From NCBI GenBank assembly GCA_024687205.1, contig JAILES010000058.1, positions 1 to 39,806 on the forward strand: a stretch of 39,806 nucleotides of DNA, written 5' to 3'. Of the stretch, positions 7,906-15,636 are shown piece by piece. The notes beneath the pieces are model-generated. The model worked only from the letters and a program-made list of their open reading frames with translations, was not told where the DNA came from and ran no database searches. Source of the DNA: Lachnospiraceae bacterium (GTDB lineage Bacteria > Bacillota > Clostridia > Lachnospirales > Lachnospiraceae). How positions within the stretch are numbered: position 1 is the stretch's first letter; each line of letters begins with the position of its first letter. The position numbers were made by a program, and so were the translations under genes.

Positions 7906-10258
7906 CCGCGGGTCCGCCCGAAGAATCTTTCTCATTATAAGTTGTTCCCTCCGAAAAATCAACATTTCCGGAAGCTCCGCCATCTGTCTCAGGCTCCGCT
8001 GCCGCCGCGCTATCCGCTGCCGCATCAACTGCATCAGCCGCTTCTGCCTCCGCATCAGCCGCACCGGTCTCATCCGTATCCTCAGGCTCCACGCCGTATT
8101 TCTCGCACTCTTCCTTCACTATCTGTTTCATCGTGGCAGCATCTATCTCTTCTGTCTTCGTAGCCTGCAGGGTCTCGCCCACTTCTGATTCAGCCGCATA
8201 CTTATTGAAGTCTTCACGCTTCGTACCGAGTATCTCCATCATCCTCTCATCGATGGCATCCTGGGTGAGCAGCCTGTATACCAGTACGCTCCTTGCCTGT
8301 CCCATACGGTAAGCACGGGCAACCGCCTGGTCTTCTATCGAAGGTTTTATCTGCGGTTCGCAGAATACCACGACGCTTGCGGACTGTATGTTAAGTCCCA
8401 CGCCGCCGCTTATCACCTGACTCATGATCACTGCTCCGGCTTCCGACTTTTCAAAATCATCTATCATACCCTGGCGGTCCGATGCGGGTACGGAACCGTC
8501 TATACGGCATACGAAAGGTGCCTGACCTTCCAGCATGCTCCTTATACGGTCAAGCACTTCAAGGAAATATGAGAACACGAGTATCTTGCGTCCCTCTTCC
8601 TTTGCCTGTTCCCAGAGTTCCATGAAGCGTTCTGCCTTTGAGGAATCCTCGGCTTTCCATACCGCATATCTTAAGGGCATGAAGCTCCTTCTGCTCCTTA
8701 GCAGCGCGCTCCTGTAGCACTCCTTTTCCTTTTCGGTCATCCTGCACCATTCTTCGCTCTCAACCAAAGGCGGCAGTTCCTTAAGCACATCTTCCCTCTG
8801 ACGTCTCAGATATACGGGAGCCACGGCTTTCCTGTAGAGTTCCGGTCTGCTTAAGTTGCCGGGCTTCTTTAACTCTCCCGCAACGGAAGGATTCAGCACT
8901 TCCACCAGCCCTATCATCTCTTCGACCTTATTCTCAAGCGGAGTACCGCTCATGAAGATGACATATTCCGACATGTCCGCATATTTGAGGACCGACTTCG
9001 TCCTCTGGGCGGCCCTGTTCTTTACGTAATGCGCTTCATCCACAACGAGCATGTCTATGATCCTGCCCTCGGGAAGTTCAAGCTTCTTCACTGTCTCATA
9101 AGTGGTGACTGCGATACCGCCTTCCCTGATCCACAGTTCGAACTCCTCGCCGCGGTCGGAGCCGTATATCTCAATCACTTCCATCTTCGAATGCTTGCTT
9201 ATCTCCCTGCACCAGTTGGTAAGCACGCTTAAGGGACAGATCACCAGGAAATACTTTCCGCCCTGAGCTTTCAGATGTGCGATGGAAGCTATGGCCTGGA
9301 TGGTCTTGCCAAGACCCATGTCATCACCTAAAAGTACCCTGCCTCTTGCAAGAATGTACTTTGTTCCGAAATCCTGATAGGGACGGAGTTTGGAAACCAT
9401 GAGACTGTAGTCCGGTTCAAACTTCTCTATCTCTTCCGCCATTTCTTCCGGCAGGGCATATTTAGTCTTCTCTTCGCCGAAGCTGAGTTTCTTCTTTCCT
9501 CCGGTGCCGCGCAGTATATACTCAAGCGCGGTGTAGAAAGCAGCCGAGTTTTTGACAAATTCATCTACGGCATTCTTTGCGCAGGCCCCTGCAGTTTCCT
9601 TATACCTTGAAGCAAGGCCGCGCCATTCCTTACACTGCGTACTGCCAAGCAGCGCCTTCAATTCGTCGTTGCAGTCCTTGGCGCGCTCCCTGGTCTCTTT
9701 TTTCGAAACCAGATAACCCAGCATGCTCTGTCCCGCTTTGGCATACTGCTTTACCTGGCCGGCTTTCATGTTAAGCATTGACGCCGCCTTACCGGCCTCT
9801 TCAAATATCTTTTCGCATTTCTCATATGTGTCGACTGTAACGATGAGTTTTTTCTGCTCCTCATTCATATCGGAGGCATCGATAAAGAATCTGTACTCAT
9901 CGGCAAGCAGCTTCTTAAGCTTCACACATGCAAGCTGTATCTTCTGCGCACTTTCCGCTCCTATGCCTTTTACGGAAGTAAGCTGTGCGGCGCTCATCTC
10001 CGCGAGCGGCGCCACGCTTGTTATCCCCGCTTCTTCAAGACCGTTAAGTCGTATCTCGGAATCCAGGTTCTTCAGCTTCTCCGGCGGTGTTTCCTTAAGG
10101 AGTTTCTTAACTCCCGCCTCCTTCAGCTTCTTATACAGCGCATCGGTCTGTGCCGCAAGAGCATCCTTCTTCTCAGCAAGCTCTTTCAGGGAGGCGGAAA
10201 GTTTCTCCGCTTCCTGCAGTGCCTTTTTGTTTTCCCCGTTTTCCCTGAGACTTAACAT
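7895..10258 (-). CDS. SNF2-family DEAD/DEAH helicase-like ATPase
   Basis: A 787-residue SWI2/SNF2 ATPase, likely a DNA translocase in the cytoplasm. Residues 1-300 form a family-unlike N-terminal region with a coiled-coil start and a helix-hairpin-helix-like stretch (LTSVKGIGAESAQ, about 93-105) that may bind DNA. The motor follows: DDMGLGKT (312-319), DEAH (407-410), SGTPLENK (about 438-444), GGVGLN (618-623) and QAVARAYRMGQ (644-654). The last 80 residues are Ala/Glu/Asp-rich and run into a CHPERSEGS repeat. The start ATG is 4 bp after the EamA stop, with GGGGTG as binding site. The protein has no nuclease or methylase partner nearby, so a restriction or defence role is not supported. Confidence 0.9.
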   Translation of the reverse strand: MLSLRENGENKKALQEAEKLSASLKELAEKKDALAAQTDALYKKLKEAGVKKLLKETPPEKLKNLDSEIRLNGLEEAGITSVAPLAEMSAAQLTSVKGIGAESAQKIQLACVKLKKLLADEYRFFIDASDMNEEQKKLIVTVDTYEKCEKIFEEAGKAASMLNMKAGQVKQYAKAGQSMLGYLVSKKETRERAKDCNDELKALLGSTQCKEWRGLASRYKETAGACAKNAVDEFVKNSAAFYTALEYILRGTGGKKKLSFGEEKTKYALPEEMAEEIEKFEPDYSLMVSKLRPYQDFGTKYILARGRVLLGDDMGLGKTIQAIASIAHLKAQGGKYFLVICPLSVLTNWCREISKHSKMEVIEIYGSDRGEEFELWIREGGIAVTTYETVKKLELPEGRIIDMLVVDEAHYVKNRAAQRTKSVLKYADMSEYVIFMSGTPLENKVEEMIGLVEVLNPSVAGELKKPGNLSRPELYRKAVAPVYLRRQREDVLKELPPLVESEEWCRMTEKEKECYRSALLRSRRSFMPLRYAVWKAEDSSKAERFMELWEQAKEEGRKILVFSYFLEVLDRIRSMLEGQAPFVCRIDGSVPASDRQGMIDDFEKSEAGAVIMSQVISGGVGLNIQSASVVVFCEPQIKPSIEDQAVARAYRMGQARSVLVYRLLTQDAIDERMMEILGTKREDFNKYAAESEVGETLQATKTEEIDAATMKQIVKEECEKYGVEPEDTDETGAADAEAEAADAVDAAADSAAAAEPETDGGASGNVDFSEGTTYNEKDSSGGPAVSS

Positions 10259-10262
10259 AGCT

Positions 10263-11216
10263 TCACCCCACTGTATTTATGCCTTCCTTACGTATCCCCG
10301 GCCTCAGCGTTTCTCCGAGCTCGGCAAGGAGTATTGCAAAAAACACCAGTGCGCATCCTCCTATCTGCCTCAGGCTCAGCCGCTCGCCCAGCAGCAGCCA
10401 GCCGCCCAGTACGCAGAAGACCGATTCAAAACTCATCATCAGCGATGCCAGCGTCGGCGGTACATTTTTCTGCCCAACTATCTGCAGCGTATAAGCAACG
10501 CCGCAGGATAACATGCCTGCATAGAGTATGGAGCCCCAGGCTCCGGGCTGTGAAAAGACTGCCACTATACCGCCTGCCGCAGCGGACCAGTTTTCACGTT
10601 CAAGTATGAACATAGGAAAGGCAGAGAGCAGGCCGCATACAAGGAACTGTATCGCAGCCATGCGTATGCCGTCCACATCGGCAACAAAACGGTCTATCAG
10701 CAGGATCTGTATCGCAAACGCCAGAGCGCTGAGAAGTATAAGTATATCGGGAGTTGAGATGCCCATGGTTCCGCTTATGCTGAGCATGTAGATACCGGAA
10801 AGCGCAAGGCCTACGGCGATCCAGATATGGAGGCCGCTCTTCTTTCCGAGGAAGGTACCGATGACCGGAACGAGTATCAGATAGCAGGCGGTAAGAAAGC
10901 CCGCTTTGCCTGCGCTCCTTCCGTAGGTGATGCCCAGCTGCTGCAGATTGGTTGCCAGAAAAAGAACAATGCCGATAAGGCTGCCGTAGATATACAGCTT
11001 TTTCCTTTCGGCTTTGTCTTTGGGTTTCTTTCCGTATCCGAGATGATCAAGGAACTTTATCACCGGAACAAGAACGGCAGCACCTATGATGCTGCGGGTA
11101 GAATTAAAAGTAAAAGGACCAACGGCATCGCCGCCGGCCGACTGTGCCACAAAGGCAAAACCCCATATTGCTGCAGTCAGCAGCAACAGGAGTGAATATT
11201 TCATAGTCTTTGACAT
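10263..11216 (-). CDS. EamA/DMT-family transporter
   Basis: A 317-residue integral membrane protein of the drug/metabolite transporter superfamily. It has about ten hydrophobic helices arranged as two EamA repeats. Family hallmarks are the N-terminal LLTAAIWGFAFV, the first-repeat end SGIYMLSI, and the second-repeat signature MMSFESVFCVLGGWLLLGE. Such proteins export amino acids, metabolites or purines; the substrate cannot be read here. GGAGG for this gene lies in the last codons of the ABC ATPase, with a 6-bp gap, so it is translated from the amino acid transporter operon. That makes an amino-acid-related substrate plausible but unproved. Confidence 0.9.
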   Translation of the reverse strand: MSKTMKYSLLLLLTAAIWGFAFVAQSAGGDAVGPFTFNSTRSIIGAAVLVPVIKFLDHLGYGKKPKDKAERKKLYIYGSLIGIVLFLATNLQQLGITYGRSAGKAGFLTACYLILVPVIGTFLGKKSGLHIWIAVGLALSGIYMLSISGTMGISTPDILILLSALAFAIQILLIDRFVADVDGIRMAAIQFLVCGLLSAFPMFILERENWSAAAGGIVAVFSQPGAWGSILYAGMLSCGVAYTLQIVGQKNVPPTLASLMMSFESVFCVLGGWLLLGERLSLRQIGGCALVFFAILLAELGETLRPGIRKEGINTVG

Positions 11217-11222
11217 ATACGC

Positions 11223-12002
11223 TTATGCCTCCAGAACAGCGTTCAGGAAGTTCTTTGTTCTCTCCGCCTTAGGACTCGTAAATATCTCTTCGGGAGTTCC
11301 CTCTTCCGCGATGATGCCGTCTGCCATGAAGAGTACCCTGTCGGCAACTTCACGGGCAAAGCCCATCTCATGGGTTACACAGAGCATGGTCATACCGCTT
11401 TCTGCCAGTTCCTTCATAACTTTCAGCACGTCACCCACAAGCTCGGGATCCAGCGCAGAAGTAGGCTCGTCAAAAAGCATGATCTCGGGATTCATCGCAA
11501 GCGCCCTGGCTATAGCCACACGCTGCTGCTGACCGCCCGAAAGACGGCTGGGATATTCATCGGCCTTTTCGGAAAGACCTACGCGGTCAAGAAGTTCCTT
11601 CGCGCGTTTTTCCACATCCTCTTTCTTTTCTTTCTTTACGATGATGGGAGCTTCACAGACGTTCTGCAATACTGTCTTGTGAGGGAACAGATTGAAACGC
11701 TGGAATACCATTCCCATTTCCAGCAGCAGTTCCTGCTGCTTCTCACGCGGCAGCTTATCCACCGTATGATCGTTCTCACGGTGGAGGAACAGCTCGTCAC
11801 GTATAAATATCTTGCCGCTTGTGATCTTCTCCAGCTGGTTCAGCGAACGCAGGAAAGTAGACTTTCCGGCACCGCTGGGTCCGATGATGCAGATCACCTC
11901 ACCCTTTTTAACGGAAAGGTTTATGTCTTTAAGGACTTCGAGAGTTCCGAAGCGCTTGCTGACATGTTCTGTTTTAAGTATATATTCGTATTGATCGCTC
12001 AC
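11223..12002 (-). CDS. Polar amino acid ABC transporter, ATP-binding protein
   Basis: A 259-residue ATPase of the GlnQ/HisP group that drives import of polar amino acids at the inner face of the membrane. It shows Walker A GPSGAGKS (about 42-49), the Q-loop FQRFNLFPH, signature LSGGQQQR, Walker B IMLFDEP and the H-loop [11 protein letters not shown]. The FNLFPH segment and the ending THEMGFA are typical of amino acid importers. The start is a GTG preceded by AGGAGG in the 9-bp gap after the permease gene. Confidence 0.95.
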   Translation of the reverse strand: MSDQYEYILKTEHVSKRFGTLEVLKDINLSVKKGEVICIIGPSGAGKSTFLRSLNQLEKITSGKIFIRDELFLHRENDHTVDKLPREKQQELLLEMGMVFQRFNLFPHKTVLQNVCEAPIIVKKEKKEDVEKRAKELLDRVGLSEKADEYPSRLSGGQQQRVAIARALAMNPEIMLFDEPTSALDPELVGDVLKVMKELAESGMTMLCVTHEMGFAREVADRVLFMADGIIAEEGTPEEIFTSPKAERTKNFLNAVLEA

Positions 12003-12011
12003 AGCGGCCTC

Positions 12012-13028
12012 CTATTCGTAAACAGAGAATTTCTTCTCGATCTTGTCAAAGATAAAGCCGAAGAATGCGGTTATGACAAGATATATCACCAGTGCCGGGA
12101 TGAATACGAGGTATGAACCCTCGCTGGTCATGATGTTCTTTGAAACCGTGGTGATATCCATCAGCGAAATCGCAAACACCAGTGAAGCATCTTTCAGCAC
12201 CATTATGAACTCGTTGCTGACATTCGGTATCATGCGGCGGATGGACTGGGGAATGATGATCCTGGTCATGGTCTGACCGTAGCTCATACCCAGTGCTTTC
12301 GCTGCCTCGAACTGTCCCTTATCTATGGACTGTATCGCGCTTCGCACGATCTCGGCACAGTAAGCACCCGAGTTCAGCGCAAAGGCTATGAGTGCCGCAA
12401 TGAAAGCGCCCTTGTACACTGCTTCCGCATCATTGACATTAAACAGGTCTCTCCATGCAAAGCCGAATATACCGGGCACCGTAAAATACACCACAAAGAT
12501 CTGTATCAGCAGCGGTGTCCCTCTGAAGAAGAATATATAAGCCCCCGACAGTTTCGAGAGTATCTTTTTCTTGCTGATCTTGCCCAGGGCAAGCAGGGTA
12601 CCCAGCAGTACACCGAAGAGCACCGTAAGAGTGGTCAGGGTGATCGTCAGCTTTGCACCATGCATCAGATTCTCACCGACACCCAGCATTCTGTAGGTAT
12701 AGTTGACCATCTGGCCTACGACCTTCATCACGCCTTCATCGGCCTGATACACCTTACCGAGGAAACCCACATAACGCTCGCTCATCACGTTCGCACCCGA
12801 AGTTGAAAGGGATGCATAGTTTATGATGAACAGACTGTTATAGGTAACGGTCACACGCTTTCTCGTGCTTGATGCATCGGCATCGATCATCTTCTGCATC
12901 TCCGGTGAAGTCATGGAAAGCAGGGTCTCGCGGCCGGGCTTCAGTAGTCCCAGTATGATGCAGATAACGATGATCACGATAGCCGTTATTATCTGTCCGG
13001 AATGTTTTTTCATTTCCGATTTTTTCAT
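12012..13028 (-). CDS. Polar amino acid ABC transporter, permease
   Basis: A 338-residue HisM/GlnP-type permease. The C-terminal two thirds form the standard domain: five hydrophobic helices with the HEQ-type segment FFRGTPLLIQIF and the ATPase-contact loop EAAKALGMSYGQTMTRIIIPQ. Unusually, the first helix (about 12-30) is followed by a polar segment of roughly 90 residues before the next helix (about 120), so a loop is probably exposed outside the membrane. Typical HisM permeases are about 220 residues. CGGAG precedes the ATG. It lies 18 bp after the binding protein gene, and no second permease is present, so it probably forms a homodimer. Confidence 0.93.
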   Translation of the reverse strand: MKKSEMKKHSGQIITAIVIIVICIILGLLKPGRETLLSMTSPEMQKMIDADASSTRKRVTVTYNSLFIINYASLSTSGANVMSERYVGFLGKVYQADEGVMKVVGQMVNYTYRMLGVGENLMHGAKLTITLTTLTVLFGVLLGTLLALGKISKKKILSKLSGAYIFFFRGTPLLIQIFVVYFTVPGIFGFAWRDLFNVNDAEAVYKGAFIAALIAFALNSGAYCAEIVRSAIQSIDKGQFEAAKALGMSYGQTMTRIIIPQSIRRMIPNVSNEFIMVLKDASLVFAISLMDITTVSKNIMTSEGSYLVFIPALVIYLVITAFFGFIFDKIEKKFSVYE

Positions 13029-13046
13029 GAGTCAATCTCCGTCTTA

Positions 13047-13892
13047 TTATTCTGCGGCAGCTCCGAACCAGTAATCATAAGTTTCCTTGATGAAGCCCTC
13101 TTCTTCCAGTTCCTTCAGAGCCTGGTTAACTGCAGCCTGAAGAGCTGTGTTTTCGGGAGCCATGGCGATACCGAACTGCTCGGGCTCGGACTGATCCTCA
13201 TATACGATCTTGAAATCCTTGGAGCTGTTGATATAACCGTCAGCAACTGTACTGTCAACTACGACTGCATCAACTTCGCCGTTCTGAAGCTGGGTAAAGC
13301 AACTGGTCACCTTCTCGTTTGCAACGATCTGGATATCGATGGTGCCTGTTGACTTGTAATCGCTCATAAGTATATCTGAAGTGGTCTCCTTCTGGAGCGC
13401 GATCGACATACCGTCAAGGTCGTTGAAAGACTTCACTTCCTTGGGATCGTCTGCAAGCAGCACTACTGCCTGATAGTTGTTGATGTAAGGTGTGGAGAAT
13501 ATCATTGTCTCCATACGCTCGGGAGTGATGGTAACAGCTGAACATACCACATCATAGTTAACACCGATGCCTGCGAAGATACCGTCCCATGCGGTATTGA
13601 TGATGTTCACCTTGAGTCCGAGCTTGTCTGCAACTGCGGTGATGATATCCACGTCGTATCCCTTGGGTGTGGTACCGTCCTCAGCGAAATCCTCGAAAGG
13701 AGGATAACCTACTTCGCAGCCAACGTTCAGTACGCCGTCGCTCATAAGTTTTGCAGCAGAAATGTCGATCGCGGGCTTGCTCTCCTGAGCGGGTGCCGTG
13801 GTATCTGTTACTGTCTCCGCTTCCTTGCCGCATGCCGTGAGTCCGAACAGCATCACTGCCGAACAAACAAGTGCCAATACTTTCTTTTTCAT
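13047..13892 (-). CDS. Amino acid ABC transporter substrate-binding lipoprotein
   Basis: A 281-residue extracellular solute-binding protein of family 3. The N-terminus is a lipoprotein signal with lipobox LTAC, putting the lipid-modified Cys at residue 21. After a Thr/Glu linker the mature protein has the usual start LNVGCEVGYPPFEDF and GYDVDIITAVADKLG. Ligand contacts of the family include Arg and Asp in the second lobe; specificity is not readable. The ATG at 13892 is chosen because AAAGGAG lies 8 bases upstream. The first 15 codons of the longer frame have no signal-peptide character. It is the first gene of the transporter operon. Confidence 0.95.
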   Translation of the reverse strand: MKKKVLALVCSAVMLFGLTACGKEAETVTDTTAPAQESKPAIDISAAKLMSDGVLNVGCEVGYPPFEDFAEDGTTPKGYDVDIITAVADKLGLKVNIINTAWDGIFAGIGVNYDVVCSAVTITPERMETMIFSTPYINNYQAVVLLADDPKEVKSFNDLDGMSIALQKETTSDILMSDYKSTGTIDIQIVANEKVTSCFTQLQNGEVDAVVVDSTVADGYINSSKDFKIVYEDQSEPEQFGIAMAPENTALQAAVNQALKELEEEGFIKETYDYWFGAAAE

Positions 13893-13924
13893 AATTTTTC
13901 TCCTTTTCTCCCTTTGATAATTAA

Positions 13925-13951
13925 ATGGGACAAACATAACGTTTGCCCCAT
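13925..13951 (-). promoter_or_regulatory. 11-bp inverted repeat, operator or weak terminator
   Basis: Arms ATGGGACAAAC (13925-13935) and GTTTGCCCCAT (13941-13951) are complementary with one mismatch around a 5-base loop. It lies between the DHH gene stop (13983) and the binding-protein gene (13892). On the minus strand only TTTAATT follows the stem, a poor T-run, so it may be a weak terminator of the upstream gene or a regulator site for the transporter. No convincing -35/-10 pair was found here. Confidence 0.5.
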
Positions 13952-13982
13952 TGCAAAAACGCTTTTAAGTACCCCCGGAATA

Positions 13983-14978
13983 TCAGTTCTTATTGCTGGT
14001 TACGATCACTCCTTCAGGCTTGTTCTTGTCGCTGTTTACGACACCGTCCGGGAAGTTCTCATCGTAGTTAACCAGATCATCCAGGAGCTTCGGAATGTTC
14101 ACATCCATCGTCTCATCCGTGAACTGGCAGGTACCCACCTTTCTGTGTCCGCCGCCGCCGTACTTGAGCATCAGCGCTCCCACATCCACGTGGCTGGTCT
14201 TGTTCAGTATGCTGTAACCGGTAGCACATGAGCAGCCCTGGCCGCCCTTGCCGCTAACTATCCAGCAGGAGATATTCTGCTCTGGATACATACTGTAGAT
14301 CATGAAACGGTTGCCCGAATAGATGGGATCCACGCCGCGGAGATCGGAAATGATCACGTCCTTCTCCACTCTGGTATGTGCAGTCACCATCTCTTTGAAC
14401 TTGGCAGCCTGCTCCCTGTATACTTCGATACGCTCCACTACATCAGGCAGAGCCAGCACTTCATCGGTATTCATGGTGCGGATGGCTTCCATCAGCACTT
14501 CCATCAGGCGGTAGTTGGGAATAGTGAAATTCCTCCATCTGCCAAGACCTGTTCTGGGATCCATCAGCAGACCTACAAGTATCCAGCCTTCGGGATTCTG
14601 TATCTCGTCGATGGTAAGGTCGCCGGAGTCTACCTTGTCAACGGCTTTCATCATATCGTCGAAATGAGCGAATCTCTCTTCGCCGCCGTAATACTCATAT
14701 ATTATACGGGCACAGGAAGGAGTGATCCTGCTCTCTCCCTTGTACTTGCCTTCAAGCTCGTTTCTTTCAAACTCACTCGAATGATGGTCAAACCACAATC
14801 CGCAGCCCTCTACAAAGGGAACATTGGCAAGGCAGTCATTCTCATCGATCTCGATAAGGCCATCCTGAAGATCCTTGGGATGCACAAATTTCCAATGATC
14901 GATAATCCCCGCCTCCAGCAACAGTGTGCCGCATGCGAGTCCGTCAAAATCGGAACGTGTGATCAATCTCATTGCCAT
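13983..14978 (-). CDS. DHH-family phosphoesterase
   Basis: A 331-residue protein with the two domains of the DHH superfamily. Motif I is RSDFDGLACG (8-17) and the name-giving motif WFDHHSSEF has DHH at 64-66. The C-terminal DHHA1 part has GGGGHRKVGTCQF near 280-292. These residues bind Mn2+ and the phosphate substrate in oligoribonucleases, c-di-AMP phosphodiesterases and polyphosphatases. The substrate cannot be assigned, and the usual NrnA pattern is not clearly seen. The ATG follows GAGAGGGG with 8 bases spacing. It has its own TTGCAA-17-TACTAT promoter just after engB. Confidence 0.82.
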   Translation of the reverse strand: MAMRLITRSDFDGLACGTLLLEAGIIDHWKFVHPKDLQDGLIEIDENDCLANVPFVEGCGLWFDHHSSEFERNELEGKYKGESRITPSCARIIYEYYGGEERFAHFDDMMKAVDKVDSGDLTIDEIQNPEGWILVGLLMDPRTGLGRWRNFTIPNYRLMEVLMEAIRTMNTDEVLALPDVVERIEVYREQAAKFKEMVTAHTRVEKDVIISDLRGVDPIYSGNRFMIYSMYPEQNISCWIVSGKGGQGCSCATGYSILNKTSHVDVGALMLKYGGGGHRKVGTCQFTDETMDVNIPKLLDDLVNYDENFPDGVVNSDKNKPEGVIVTSNKN

Positions 14979-15018
14979 GATTCATACCCCTCTCGTTAAT
15001 ATTTTTACACCACATACC

Positions 15019-15047
15019 ATAGTACAATATAAATACAAATCTTGCAA
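15019..15047 (-). promoter_or_regulatory. Promoter of the DHH phosphoesterase gene
   Basis: Minus-strand TTGCAA (15042-15047), 17-bp spacer, TACTAT (15019-15024). It sits in the 76-bp gap directly after the engB stop. No terminator is seen between, so read-through from the clp operon is possible. Confidence 0.6.
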
Positions 15048-15054
15048 GAGCCAG

Positions 15055-15636
15055 TTATTCGGACAAAAGTGCGTATATCTCCTCACTGCCCTGCTTGGTT
15101 TCCGAGGAAAAAGCGATAAGCGTATCTTCGCTGCCCATCCCCAGTGTCTGTCTTACCAGTTTCTTCTGCTTTTCGATCTGGCTGCGCTTGATCTTGTCCA
15201 GCTTGGTGGCGATGACCACCGGCGTATATCCGCTGTCCACCACCCAGTCATACATCAGTTTATCATTTGCCGTGGGCTCGTGGCGTATGTCCACCAACAG
15301 GAATACTCTCTTAAGGGAAGCGGAACTGTTCAGATAACGTTCCACCATCCTGCCCCACTTTGCGGATTCTTCACGTCCCGCCTTTGCGTAACCGTATCCC
15401 GGCAGGTCCACAAGATAAAAGGCATCATTCACATTATAGAAATTCAATGTCTGGGTCTTGCCCGGCTGCGAAGAGGTACGTGCCAGGTTCTTCCTGTTAA
15501 GCAGGGCATTGATAAGTGAGGATTTGCCCACATTGCTCCTGCCCGCAAACGCATACTCGGGTTTATCGGTCTCGGGTACTGCGCTGCTTACTCCGCATAC
15601 TATCTCAAGTTCAGCCTTTACTATCTTCATACTCAT
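15055..15636 (-). CDS. engB: Ribosome biogenesis GTP-binding protein YsxC/YihA
   Basis: A 193-residue essential-type GTPase that helps large-subunit assembly. G motifs: GRSNVGKS (32-39), SSQPGKTQ as switch I, DLPGYGYA as G3 and TKLDK as G4. The short length without other domains is standard. Its ATG overlaps the lon stop in an ATGA, so translation is coupled to lon. A second in-frame Met is at residue 3. This is the last gene of the tig operon. Confidence 0.96.
   Translation of the reverse strand: MSMKIVKAELEIVCGVSSAVPETDKPEYAFAGRSNVGKSSLINALLNRKNLARTSSQPGKTQTLNFYNVNDAFYLVDLPGYGYAKAGREESAKWGRMVERYLNSSASLKRVFLLVDIRHEPTANDKLMYDWVVDSGYTPVVIATKLDKIKRSQIEKQKKLVRQTLGMGSEDTLIAFSSETKQGSEEIYALLSE

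Noticed and set aside
7895..10258. Defence island or restriction system around the SNF2 gene
   Set aside because: No nuclease, methylase, phospholipase D or mobile genes are adjacent; neighbours are transporters and glnS.
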